Positions 27,385 through 36,099 of a DNA stretch of 64,000 bases are shown one piece after another. Source of the stretch: Bacillota bacterium (lineage in GTDB: Bacteria; Bacillota; Sulfobacillia; JAJZYS01; JAJZLH01); NCBI GenBank assembly GCA_021850485.1, contig JAJZLY010000005.1, forward strand, positions 37,139 through 101,138, given 5' to 3'. Position numbers and translations under genes: made by a program. The stretch's first letter is position 1; each line of letters begins with the position of its first letter. Below the pieces are notes generated by a model, which searched no databases, was not told the DNA's origin, and was given only the letters and a program-made list of their open reading frames with translations.

Positions 27385-30192
27385 GTGACATCCAAGTCGG
27401 AGTTAGGCCCGGTCCGCCAGGCCAGTGCTCTTGGTCAGAGCATCTGGTACGACAATGTGAGGCGAGCGCTGCTCACCTCCGGGGAAATGGCCCGGATGGT
27501 GGCCGAAGACGGCTTGGGCGGGGTTACATCCAACCCGTCTATCTTCGAGAAGGCGATCAGCGGCTCCCAAGACTATGCGAAGGCCCTGGTGGCAGCCCGG
27601 GCCCGAGGCGCGCTGGATGCCAAGTCGCTTTATGAAGCCTTGGCCTTCGCTGACATCGCTGAGACTGCCGACATCTTGCGTCCGGTCTATGACCGCACCC
27701 GTGGCCAAGATGGATATGTCAGCATTGAGGTGCCGCCCAACTTGGCCCACGACTCGGCCGGCACTCTGGCTGAGGCGATCCGCATCTGGGGGGCGATCAA
27801 CCGCCCGAACCTGATGATCAAAGTACCGGGCACCGCGGAGGGTCTGCCGGTGGTGCAGAGCCTGATCGGCAGGGGCATCAACGTCAACATCACGTTGCTG
27901 TTTTCGGTTGCCGTGTACGCCCAGGTGGCCCAAGCCTACCTGGCGGGACTGGAGGATCGGCTGGCCGGTGGCGGCAAGATCGATCAGATCGGTTCGGTGG
28001 CCAGCTTCTTTGTCAGCCGCATCGACTCGGCGGTTGACGGCAGGCTGCCCCAGAAGCTGCAGGGCAAGGTCGCCATCGCCAACGCCAAGATCGCCTATCA
28101 GCGCTACCATCAGATCTTCTTTGGACCGCGCTGGCAGACGCTAAAGAAGCAGGGGGCAAGGCCTCAGCGCCTGCTGTGGGCATCCACCTCGACCAAGAAC
28201 CCTGCCTATCCGGAGCTTCTCTACGTGGAGTCTTTAATCGGCCAGGACACGGTGAACACCGTGCCTCCGGCCACCTACGACGCCTTCAAGGCCGAGGGCA
28301 AGGTGCGCGCCACGCTCGGCGAGGGACTGGAGGCGGCCGAGCAGGTTCTGGCCGGCGCCGCCAAAGCTGGCGTGGACCTGCAAGAGGTCACCGATCAACT
28401 GCTGGTCGAGGGACTGGACTCCTTCGATCTGGCGTTTCGCAGACTGCTAGGTGCCGTCGAGGCAACAACCGTCGCCAGTCCCCGTGCCACCGAAGGCAGG
28501 CGGTTTTTACCTCCTGAGCTCAACACCAGCGTGGATCAGATCATCGATCAGTGGCGGGAGGAGGGCCGCGTCAGCCGACTTTGGGTCCACGATCAGACGC
28601 TGTGGACCGGCCAAGACGAGGCGCACTGGCTGGGCTGGTTGGGGGTGGCGCTTGACCAACGGACGCACCATCACCACTTGTCGCGCTGGATCGACGATGT
28701 GAAGGAAGCTGGGTTCCAAGACGCCGTGGTGCTGGGCATGGGCGGATCCAGCCTGTGTCCGGACATGCTGGCCCATACCTTCCGCTACGGAAACCACCGC
28801 CCGCGCCTGCATGTCCTCGATTCCACCGATCCGACCCAGATCCGTGACCTCGAGAGCACCCTGGACCTTGCCCACACCTTGTTCATCGTGTCCTCCAAGT
28901 CCGGCTCCACATTGGAGCCCAACATCTTCGCCGACTACTTCTGGGATCGGATGCGGACGGTGGTTGGTGCTAATCAAACTGGCCAGCACTTCGTGGCCAT
29001 CACGGATCCGGGCTCCGGACTCGAGCAGCGGGCCCACCACGACCAATGGCGCGCCGTATTCCACGGCGTGCCTTCGATCGGTGGCCGCTACTCGGCTCTC
29101 TCCGACTTCGGCATGGTGCCAGCGGTGAGCATGGGCGTGGATGCGCTCCGCCTGCTGGAGCGGGCAGAGACCATGGCGCATGCATGTGCCGCCTGCGTGC
29201 CCGATCACGAAAACCCGGGGCTGGAGTTGGGGGCCATCTTGGGCGCCGCCGCAGCAGCCGGACGGGACAAGGTGACCCTAGTCACCGCTCCGGATATCGC
29301 CCACTTCGGAGGGTGGCTGGAGCAGCTTTTAGCCGAATCTACTGGAAAACAGGGCAAGGGGCTGATCCCCGTGGACCTGGAGCCCTTGGGCGAGGTGGAA
29401 GCCTACGGTCAAGACCGACTGTTTGTTCACATCTGCCTGGCCGACCACCCCAATGCCGACCAAGACCGGCAGATCGACCGCCTGATCCAGGCCGGTCACG
29501 CTGTCTATCAGATCAATCTGCGCGATGCCTACGACCTGGGTGGCGAGATCTTCCGGTGGGAGTTCGCGACCGCCGTGGCTGGCTCCATCATCGGCATCGA
29601 CCCCTTCAACCAGCCCGATGTGGAAGACGCCAAGGTGGCCGCGCGCAAACTGGCCGAGGCCTACGAACAAACAGGTACGCTGCCACAGCTGACACCGGTG
29701 AAGACGGAGGGCACCTTCAAGCTCTTCACCGATGCGAGAAATGCCAAGGCCATCTCCGGTGCAGGATTGCCCAACTCGCTGGCCGGCGCCTTGAAGGCTC
29801 ATCTGGCCCGGGCCAAGGCCGGCGACTATGTGGCGCTATTGGCCTACATCCCGATGACCGCAGAGCACCAAGCAGCCCTGACCAAGATCCGCACCGGGAT
29901 CAGAGATCGCCAGCAGGTGGCGACCTGCGTCGGATTCGGGCCTCGCTTCCAGCACTCCACCGGCCAGGCCTATAAGGGCGGCCCGAACAGCGGGGTGTTT
30001 TTGCAGATCACCTGTGACGATGGCCAAGACCTGCCGGTACCGGGCCACCGCTACAGCTTCGGCGTGATCAAAGAGGCGCAGGCCAGAAGCGACCTGGACG
30101 TGCTGGCCGCACGCGGACGGCGCGTCTTGCGGCTGCACCTGGGGTCGGATGTGGACTCCGGTTTGGCCGAGCTGGCCCGGATGCTGGCCTGA
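27385..30192 (+). CDS. Transaldolase/glucose-6-phosphate isomerase fusion
   Basis: 935 residues. Residues 1 to about 370 are transaldolase: GVTSNPSIFEKAI, LMIKVPGTAEGLP, and LWASTSTKNP. Residues from about 385 are a glucose-6-phosphate isomerase: GMGGSSLCPDML, STDPTQI, SSKSGSTLEPN, ending in a long extra C-terminal part with KGGPNSGVFLQIT. Fusing these two cytoplasmic enzymes links the non-oxidative pentose phosphate pathway to glycolysis; such fusions are known in several bacterial groups. GTG 27385 gives the normal N-terminus. It leads an operon with gnd, an HAD enzyme, a DUF2090 protein and zwf. Confidence 0.95.
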   Translation: MTSKSELGPVRQASALGQSIWYDNVRRALLTSGEMARMVAEDGLGGVTSNPSIFEKAISGSQDYAKALVAARARGALDAKSLYEALAFADIAETADILRPVYDRTRGQDGYVSIEVPPNLAHDSAGTLAEAIRIWGAINRPNLMIKVPGTAEGLPVVQSLIGRGINVNITLLFSVAVYAQVAQAYLAGLEDRLAGGGKIDQIGSVASFFVSRIDSAVDGRLPQKLQGKVAIANAKIAYQRYHQIFFGPRWQTLKKQGARPQRLLWASTSTKNPAYPELLYVESLIGQDTVNTVPPATYDAFKAEGKVRATLGEGLEAAEQVLAGAAKAGVDLQEVTDQLLVEGLDSFDLAFRRLLGAVEATTVASPRATEGRRFLPPELNTSVDQIIDQWREEGRVSRLWVHDQTLWTGQDEAHWLGWLGVALDQRTHHHHLSRWIDDVKEAGFQDAVVLGMGGSSLCPDMLAHTFRYGNHRPRLHVLDSTDPTQIRDLESTLDLAHTLFIVSSKSGSTLEPNIFADYFWDRMRTVVGANQTGQHFVAITDPGSGLEQRAHHDQWRAVFHGVPSIGGRYSALSDFGMVPAVSMGVDALRLLERAETMAHACAACVPDHENPGLELGAILGAAAAAGRDKVTLVTAPDIAHFGGWLEQLLAESTGKQGKGLIPVDLEPLGEVEAYGQDRLFVHICLADHPNADQDRQIDRLIQAGHAVYQINLRDAYDLGGEIFRWEFATAVAGSIIGIDPFNQPDVEDAKVAARKLAEAYEQTGTLPQLTPVKTEGTFKLFTDARNAKAISGAGLPNSLAGALKAHLARAKAGDYVALLAYIPMTAEHQAALTKIRTGIRDRQQVATCVGFGPRFQHSTGQAYKGGPNSGVFLQITCDDGQDLPVPGHRYSFGVIKEAQARSDLDVLAARGRRVLRLHLGSDVDSGLAELARMLA

Positions 30193-30246
30193 TCGAGCGA
30201 AGGCGGCGAATTGGCGGAGGACATGGACACAGAGGAGGTATTGGTG

Positions 30247-31266
30247 ATGGAACTGGGGATGGTGGGACTCGGACGGATGGGGGCCAATCTGGTCAGGCGG
30301 CTGACCCGGGCTGGACATGAGTGCGTGGTCTACGACCTCGACCCCAAGGCAGTCAGCGCCCTGCAGGGAAAGGGCGTGACCGGCGCATCGTCCCTGGCGG
30401 ATCTGGCCGCCAAGATGGGCAAGCCGCGGGCTGTCTGGGTGATGGTGCCGGCTGGTGATGTCACCACCAAGACCATCAACGAGTTGGCCCGTCACCTCGA
30501 CGCAGACGACGTCGTCCTAAATGGCGGCAACTCCTATTACCGAGATGACATGGCGTGTGCGCAGGAGCTGGGCAAAAAGTCCATCCACTACCTGGATGTC
30601 GGAACCAGCGGCGGAGTGTGGGGGCTTGAACGTGGCTACTGCCTGATGATTGGCGGCGAGGAGCGCCCGGTCAAACGGCTGGAGCCCCTATTCGCCGCCA
30701 TCGCCCCCGGCGTGGAGTCAGCAGAGCGCACTCCGGGTCGGCGGGGCGCTCCTTCGCAGGCCGAGCGCGGCTACTTGCACTGTGGACCGGTCGGGGCCGG
30801 CCACTTCGTCAAGATGGTGCACAACGGCATCGAGTACGGCGCCATGGCCGCCTACGCCGAGGGCCTGAACATCCTGAAGGGGGCCAACGCCGGGTCGGTG
30901 ACCCGCAGCGCGGACGCTGAGACAGCGCCCTTGGAGGATCCAGAGTTCTACAGGTTCGAATTCGACCTGCCGGCGGTGGCTGAGGTGTGGCGGCGGGGTA
31001 GCGTGATCGCCTCATGGCTGCTCGACCTGACGGCTCAGGCCCTAGTCGAGTCGCCAGATCTCGCCGATTTCTCGGGACGGGTTTCGGACTCAGGCGAGGG
31101 CCGCTGGACGGCGATCGCTGCCATCGAAGAGGGCGTGCCGGCACCGGTGCTGACCACGGCGGTGTACTCCCGCTTCGCCTCGCGCGGCTTGGACCACTAT
31201 GCCAACCAGGTGCTCTCCGCTATGCGCAAGGAATTCGGTGGCCATGCGGAAAAGCCAAGCGGCTGA
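30247..31266 (+). CDS. gnd: 6-phosphogluconate dehydrogenase (short, NAD-type)
   Basis: 339 residues, the short form of the enzyme (classical ones are about 470). It oxidatively decarboxylates 6-phosphogluconate to ribulose 5-phosphate. GLGRMGANLVRRL (near residue 8) is the dinucleotide fold, then NGGNSYYRDD and LDVGTSGGVWGLERGYCLMIGG, and KMVHNGIEYGAMAAYAEG with the catalytic Lys. AGAGGAGGT before ATG 30247 decides the start. A Glu or Asp at the end of strand 2 (YDLDPK) suggests NAD preference (inference). Confidence 0.93.
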   Translation: MELGMVGLGRMGANLVRRLTRAGHECVVYDLDPKAVSALQGKGVTGASSLADLAAKMGKPRAVWVMVPAGDVTTKTINELARHLDADDVVLNGGNSYYRDDMACAQELGKKSIHYLDVGTSGGVWGLERGYCLMIGGEERPVKRLEPLFAAIAPGVESAERTPGRRGAPSQAERGYLHCGPVGAGHFVKMVHNGIEYGAMAAYAEGLNILKGANAGSVTRSADAETAPLEDPEFYRFEFDLPAVAEVWRRGSVIASWLLDLTAQALVESPDLADFSGRVSDSGEGRWTAIAAIEEGVPAPVLTTAVYSRFASRGLDHYANQVLSAMRKEFGGHAEKPSG

Positions 31267-31308
31267 CGGCCAAAGCGCCCACTTGGCCCCAGTCAGAGGA
31301 GGCAGTCC

Positions 31309-31983
31309 GTGGCGACCAAGCGCCTGGCGATCTTATTTGACATCGACGGCACGCTGATCATCTCCGGGGATGCCGGCGCAGCGTCCTGGCGCCTGGCCTT
31401 CCAGGAGCTGTACGGGATCCCGGCCGACATCGGAGCCTTCACCGACACCGGCCTGACCGACCCGGAGGTGGGGCGCAAGACCTTCGTCGGCGTCCTTAAG
31501 CGAGAGCCCACGGCTGAGGAATTCACGAACCTGCTGGATGCCCGTCTTAAGCACCTGCACCAGACAGTCATCGACTCCACCGGCTACCGTGTACTCCCTG
31601 GTGTGGCGGCATTGTTGCCCAAGCTCCTCGACGAAGGCTACCTGCTGGGGCTGGTCACGGGAAACATGGAGCCAGCTGCCCATGTCAAGCTGCACCGGGC
31701 CGGATTGAACCGCTTTTTCTGCTTCGGCGGCTTTGGCTCTGACTCCGAAGACCGGGTCACGCTGACCAAGGTGGCCCTGGAGCGGGCGGCCTTGGTCTAC
31801 GGCGCGCCGCTGATGCCAGAGCAGTGTATTGCCGTCGGTGACACGCCGCATGATGCCGAGGGGGCCCATGGCGCCGGCATCGCCTGTATCGGCGTGGCCA
31901 GCCACAACTTCACGGTCGACCAGTTGACCGCTGGCGGCTGCGACTACGTGATCCCATCTTTGGAGGAGGGTTGGCCGCTGTGA
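31309..31983 (+). CDS. HAD-superfamily phosphatase
   Basis: 224 residues. Motif I is FDIDGTLI (residues 8-15), motif II LVTGN, motif III Lys in TKVALERA, motif IV VGDTPHDAEGA. The cap is C1-type, like phosphoglycolate phosphatase or beta-phosphoglucomutase. Substrate unknown; the context suggests a sugar phosphate. GTG 31309 follows AGAGGAGG. The stop overlaps the next start. Confidence 0.88.
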   Translation: MATKRLAILFDIDGTLIISGDAGAASWRLAFQELYGIPADIGAFTDTGLTDPEVGRKTFVGVLKREPTAEEFTNLLDARLKHLHQTVIDSTGYRVLPGVAALLPKLLDEGYLLGLVTGNMEPAAHVKLHRAGLNRFFCFGGFGSDSEDRVTLTKVALERAALVYGAPLMPEQCIAVGDTPHDAEGAHGAGIACIGVASHNFTVDQLTAGGCDYVIPSLEEGWPL

Positions 31984-32912
31984 GTTTGGGACACGGTCCG
32001 CTGTATGTGCTGCCGTTTGACCACCGGGGATCGTTCCAAAAGGGCCTGTTCGGGGTGGACCAGGGCGAGCCGCTCAGCGCTGAACAGCGGCGGCGGATCG
32101 AAGATCTCAAACTCCTGGTCTATGAGGGCTTGGAGCAGGCGCTACGCCAGGGTGCTTCGGCAAAGGCCGCCGGCGTGTTGGTCGACGAGGAGTTTGGCGC
32201 CGAGGTGGCCAGGCGGGCGAAGAAGGCAGGCCTGACGCTGGCCATGCCGGCTGAGAAGTCTGGCCAAGACGAGTTCGACTTCGAGTACGGCGCCGAGTAC
32301 CAGGCGCACATTGCGGCCTTTGCGCCGGACTACGTCAAGGTGCTGGTCCGCTACAACCCAGAGGGAGACCTGACCCTAAACGCCCGCCAAGAGGTCAAGT
32401 TGGCCGGCCTGTGCCAGTGGCTGGCGGGACAACCGGCAGGGTTCTTGTTCGAACTCTTGGTGCCGGCCACCCCAGCCCAAATGGCCCGGGTGGCTGGCGA
32501 CAAGCAGGCGTACGCCGAGTCCCTCCTGCCGGATCTGGTGGTGCGGGCGATGGCCCAGTTGCAGGCAGCCGGCGTGGAGCCGGACGTGTGGAAGATCCAG
32601 GGGTTGGAGACACGCGAAGACTGCGAGCGGGCCGCAGCTCAGGCCCGTGCCGGGGGTCGAGAGCGGGTGTTTTGCATCATCCTCGGCCACGGCGCCGACG
32701 ACGCTCAGGTCACCCGTTGGCTGCAAGCGGCGGCTGGCGTGGCTGGCTACGATGGGTTCGCTATCGGCCGCACCATCTGGTGGCAGCCGGTGGTGGATCA
32801 CCAGGCAGGGCGCATCGATCGGGCCGAGGCCGTGCGACAGGTGGCTGACAAGTACCAGCAGATGGTTGCGGTGTACGAGGCGGGCAAGCAGCAGCCTACT
32901 GGCGGCAGATGA
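31980..32912 (+). CDS. DUF2090 (class I aldolase-like) protein
   Basis: 310 residues. It resembles the C-terminal half of IolC-type fusions annotated DUF2090: LYVLPFDHRGSF at the start, AGVLVDEEFGAEV, AMPAEKSGQDEFDFEYG with a candidate Schiff-base Lys, and FELLVPATPAQM. The fold is a TIM barrel, and related proteins are 2-deoxy-5-keto-gluconate-6-phosphate aldolases. Here it sits in a pentose phosphate operon without inositol genes, so the true substrate may differ. GTG 31980 overlaps the HAD stop and has GGAGGAGGG upstream. Ends overlapping zwf. Confidence 0.8.
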   Translation: MSLGHGPLYVLPFDHRGSFQKGLFGVDQGEPLSAEQRRRIEDLKLLVYEGLEQALRQGASAKAAGVLVDEEFGAEVARRAKKAGLTLAMPAEKSGQDEFDFEYGAEYQAHIAAFAPDYVKVLVRYNPEGDLTLNARQEVKLAGLCQWLAGQPAGFLFELLVPATPAQMARVAGDKQAYAESLLPDLVVRAMAQLQAAGVEPDVWKIQGLETREDCERAAAQARAGGRERVFCIILGHGADDAQVTRWLQAAAGVAGYDGFAIGRTIWWQPVVDHQAGRIDRAEAVRQVADKYQQMVAVYEAGKQQPTGGR

Positions 32913-34375
32913 CGGCCGCTGGCCCGGCCGCCTCGCCTAAGTTACCGGTTGCACTGACCCCAGATCCCACCGTGTTGGTCTTGTTCGGGGTGACCGGCGA
33001 TTTGGCCCGGCGCAAACTGTTGCCCGGCCTCTACCACCTGGCGGCGGCCGGGCTGATGCCCAAGCGCTATCAAATTGTGGGCACAGCGCCGGCGGAATCT
33101 GGTATGGATCAAGAGTCCTTTGCGGCATACGTGCAAGACGTGCTCGCCCACTTCGGCCGACGCGAACTGAGCAATCGGGTGTGGCAGCCCTTCAGCCGAC
33201 GCCTGCGATTTGTGCCGTCGCAGCCAGAAAAGATGCAAGACCTGGCTCAGGCCGTGACCGAGGCCAGTGCCGAGATCAAGGCGGCCAACCGGCTCATCTA
33301 CTTGGCGGTGCCGCCTGATGCCTTCTCGCCGATGATCAAGGCGATCGGCAAGGCGAAGATCGCCACCGCCGCAAGCCGCCTGGTGATCGAAAAGCCCTTC
33401 GGCCACGACCTCGCCTCTGCCCGAGCCTTGAATCGGGCCCTGCACCGGGTGTTTTCGGAGGCGCAGATCTACCGCATCGACCACTTCTTGGGCAAAGAGG
33501 CCGTGCAGAATATCTTGGCCATCCGCTTCGCCAACGGGCTGTTCGAGGCGGCCTGGAACAGGGAGCACGTGGCGTACGTCCAGATCGACATCCCGGAGAC
33601 GCTGACCATCGAGGGTCGCGCTGGCTTTTACGAGGCGACCGGCGCCTTTCGGGACATGGTCGTCACCCACCTCTTCCAGCTGCTGGGGTTTGTGGCCATG
33701 GAGCCGCCAGACCACTTCGATGCCCTGTCGCTGCAGTCCACAAAGCGGCGCGTATTTTTGGCCATGCGGCCGCTTGACCCGGCACGGGTGGTCTACGGCC
33801 AGTACCGGGGATACCGCAAGGAGCCAGGGGTGGCCAAAGATTCGACAGTAGAGACGCTGGTGGCGTTGGAGGCTTGGATCGACAATCCACGCTGGCGGGG
33901 CGTGCCCTTTTACCTGCGCACCGGCAAGGCCATGGCGAGAAGTGCCCTGACCGTCACGCTGGGCTTTCGGGATCCGCCCCGCCACATGTTCGACCGGGTG
34001 GCGCAGCAGAAGCTGGGAGAGAGCCCCAACGAGTTAGTGCTGGAGCTGGCCGACCCTGGGCAGGTGCACATTCCCTTTCTGGCCAAAGAGCCGGGGCCGA
34101 CCATGACGCTGGCCGAAGCGGCGCTGAACTTCTCGTATGCCGACTCCTTTCAGGCGGCCAATGAGTTGGAGGCCTATGAACGGCTGTTGCATGACATCAT
34201 GCTGGGCGATCAGACGCTATTCAACGGGGCTAGCGCCATTGAGCGGCTGTGGCAGGTAGCGGCGCCTGTGCAGGCAAACCCGCCCGCGCTCTTGCCCTAT
34301 GCCCAGGGCTCTTGGGGGCCAAAGTCCGTGCAGCAGCTGGTTGAACCCCATCGCTGGCACCTGGGAGACGACTGA
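32909..34375 (+). CDS. zwf: Glucose-6-phosphate 1-dehydrogenase
   Basis: First step of the oxidative pentose phosphate pathway, making NADPH. 488 residues; GVTGDLARRKLLPGLYHLAAAG binds NADP, RIDHFLGKEAVQNI is the active-site signature, and FYLRTGKAMA follows. ATG 32909 overlaps the previous stop. Last gene of this operon. The pathway's lactonase is not present in the window. Confidence 0.97.
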   Translation: MTAAGPAASPKLPVALTPDPTVLVLFGVTGDLARRKLLPGLYHLAAAGLMPKRYQIVGTAPAESGMDQESFAAYVQDVLAHFGRRELSNRVWQPFSRRLRFVPSQPEKMQDLAQAVTEASAEIKAANRLIYLAVPPDAFSPMIKAIGKAKIATAASRLVIEKPFGHDLASARALNRALHRVFSEAQIYRIDHFLGKEAVQNILAIRFANGLFEAAWNREHVAYVQIDIPETLTIEGRAGFYEATGAFRDMVVTHLFQLLGFVAMEPPDHFDALSLQSTKRRVFLAMRPLDPARVVYGQYRGYRKEPGVAKDSTVETLVALEAWIDNPRWRGVPFYLRTGKAMARSALTVTLGFRDPPRHMFDRVAQQKLGESPNELVLELADPGQVHIPFLAKEPGPTMTLAEAALNFSYADSFQAANELEAYERLLHDIMLGDQTLFNGASAIERLWQVAAPVQANPPALLPYAQGSWGPKSVQQLVEPHRWHLGDD

Positions 34376-34401
34376 GCCGGCTTTTTCGTGAGCACGCCAT
34401 G

Positions 34402-34430
34402 TTGTCAGGCGCACCGCATCTCTCTATCCT
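34402..34430 (+). promoter_or_regulatory. Candidate promoter of hom
   Basis: TTGTCA (34402-34407), 17-base spacer, TATCCT (34425-34430), 48 bases before the proposed start. Confidence 0.55.
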
Positions 34431-34477
34431 GAGGGAACGCCCGGCCACCGGACGGCGCGTCAAGGGAGAGGGTTTAC

Positions 34478-35749
34478 ATCAAGATCGGATTGCTGGGTCT
34501 GGGCACGGTCGGTCAGGCCGTGCTCAGCGCCCTGACCGACAATCAGGAGACCATCGCCCAGCGGGCAGGCGGACCACTCAACGTCAAACGGGCGCTGATC
34601 TTGCACCCCGAGCGCCATCTTGGCCACGCCAACCTGATCACCACCCAGTGGCAGGAGATCTTGGCCGATGATGAGATCGCCATCGTGGTCGAGGTGATGG
34701 GCGGCATGGAGCCCGCGTTCACCTATATCCGCCGGGCGCTGGCCGCGGGCAAATCCGTGGTCACCGCCAACAAGGAGGTCCTGGCCAACCGCGGCGACGA
34801 GCTGTTCGCAGCGGCAGAGCTAAGCGGCCGTGATCTTCTGTTCGAAGCCAGCGTGGGTGCGGGCGTCCCGGTCATCCGTGCCGTCAAGCTGGGCTTGGCC
34901 GGAAACCGGGTGCATCAGGTCTGCGGCATCTTGAACGGCACCACCAACTTCATCCTGACCGAGATGGCACAGGGGATGGTCGACTACCAGCAGGCACTGG
35001 CTAAGGCCCAGGCACTGGGCTACGCCGAAGCAGACCCAGCTGCCGATGTGGATGGCCACGACAGCGCCCGCAAAATCGCCATCTTGGCGTCGATTGCCTT
35101 TTCCAGCCGCGTGGTGGAGGCCGATGTGCGCTGCAGCGGCATCGCCCAGGTGCAGGCCGCCGACTTGGCCTGGGGCTCGCGCCTGGGCTGGGTCCTGAAG
35201 CCGATGGCCCGGGCCCGCCTGGTAGCAGAGGGCTTGGAAGTGGCGTCCTATCCAGCCTGGGTGGGACCGGGACATCCCCTGGCGCATGTGGACGGCATCA
35301 TGAACGCCGTGTCGGTGCGGGCAGAGCCGCTCGGCGAGGCCACCTTCACCGGGCCGGGGGCAGGCGGACCCGCCACCGCTTCGGCGGTCTTGGGCGACCT
35401 GATTGAGGCCGCCCGCAATCTGCGGCTGGGGGGGCACGCTGTGGGCTGCACCTGTTACCGGCAGCTTGCCATCTTCGACCCGGCCCGGGCAGAAGACGCC
35501 TTCTATCTGCGCCTGACCGTGCGGCCGGAGCGCACCGTGGTCTCGCAGATCGCGGCCACCTTGGCTGAGCATCGAGTCGGACTGCGTCAGACCTTGCAGG
35601 CGGCCGCGGCCGATGGGCGCGGCGAGGTGGTGGTGGTGACAGAAACCTGTCGCAGAGGGGACCTCGATCGCGCCCTGGCCCATCTGGCCCAATCCCCGTC
35701 TGTCTTCACGCTGCGCCCGCCGCTGGTGGTGGAAGCCCAGTCAGCCTAG
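34478..35749 (+). CDS. hom: Homoserine dehydrogenase, apparent ATC start
   Basis: Makes homoserine, the precursor of Met and Thr. Residues 2-13, KIGLLGLGTVGQ, are the nucleotide-binding start; NGTTNFILT, AQALGYAEADPAADVDGHD and KIAILASIAF follow, with an ACT domain from about residue 350 for regulation. The frame has no ATG, GTG or TTG between a TGA at 34430 and TTG 34490; starting at 34490 would cut off strand 1 of the fold. ATC 34478, in the position where relatives have Met, follows AAGGGAGAGG by five bases. So either an AUC start or an error in the sequence is likely. Total 423 residues. Confidence 0.9.
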   Translation: MKIGLLGLGTVGQAVLSALTDNQETIAQRAGGPLNVKRALILHPERHLGHANLITTQWQEILADDEIAIVVEVMGGMEPAFTYIRRALAAGKSVVTANKEVLANRGDELFAAAELSGRDLLFEASVGAGVPVIRAVKLGLAGNRVHQVCGILNGTTNFILTEMAQGMVDYQQALAKAQALGYAEADPAADVDGHDSARKIAILASIAFSSRVVEADVRCSGIAQVQAADLAWGSRLGWVLKPMARARLVAEGLEVASYPAWVGPGHPLAHVDGIMNAVSVRAEPLGEATFTGPGAGGPATASAVLGDLIEAARNLRLGGHAVGCTCYRQLAIFDPARAEDAFYLRLTVRPERTVVSQIAATLAEHRVGLRQTLQAAAADGRGEVVVVTETCRRGDLDRALAHLAQSPSVFTLRPPLVVEAQSA

Positions 35750-35795
35750 CCAGGCCAGAGCAGGCAAGCGCACACCTATGCAGAGGCAGGCAGAT

Positions 35796-35824
35796 TTGAC
35801 AAGCGCCAGCGGGGGCCCTATCAT
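35796..35824 (+). promoter_or_regulatory. Promoter of the SAM-I riboswitch transcript
   Basis: TTGACA (35796-35801), 17-base spacer, TATCAT (35819-35824), about 27 bases before the riboswitch. Near-consensus housekeeping promoter. Confidence 0.8.
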
Positions 35825-35850
35825 CCACTTCACAACCGCATAGCTGAATT

Positions 35851-35969
35851 CTCTTATCAAGAGAGGCAGAGGGAAACGGCCCGATGAAGCCCGACAACCG
35901 ACCCGATCACTTGTGATCGGGAAGCGGTGCCAATTCCGGCGCCCCGTCAGGGAGCGCGAGATGAGAGGA
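35851..35969 (+). promoter_or_regulatory. SAM-I (S-box) riboswitch
   Basis: Conserved S-box elements in order: CTCTTATCAAGAGAGGCAGA closing P1, GGCCCGATGAAGCCCGACAACC, a GATCACTTGTGATC hairpin, GGTGCCAATTCC, then GCGAGATGAGAG. SAM binding should favour the terminator that follows and shut off metY-metX when methionine supply is high. Confidence 0.96.
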
Positions 35970-35998
35970 GGGACAGCCCGCTTCTCACACAGCGCGTC

Positions 35999-36028
35999 AC
36001 CTCTTCCATCGGGAAGAGGTTTTTGTTT
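35999..36028 (+). terminator. Riboswitch-controlled terminator
   Basis: ACCTCTTCC-ATCG-GGAAGAGGT nine-pair stem followed by TTTTTGTTT, 71 bases before metY. Confidence 0.93.
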
Positions 36029-36099
36029 GCCCGGCAACGGTCGGCAAGCAAAGACCCACCGAAAAGAGGTCGGCTGCGGCTGAGAAGGAGGGGTCGTCT

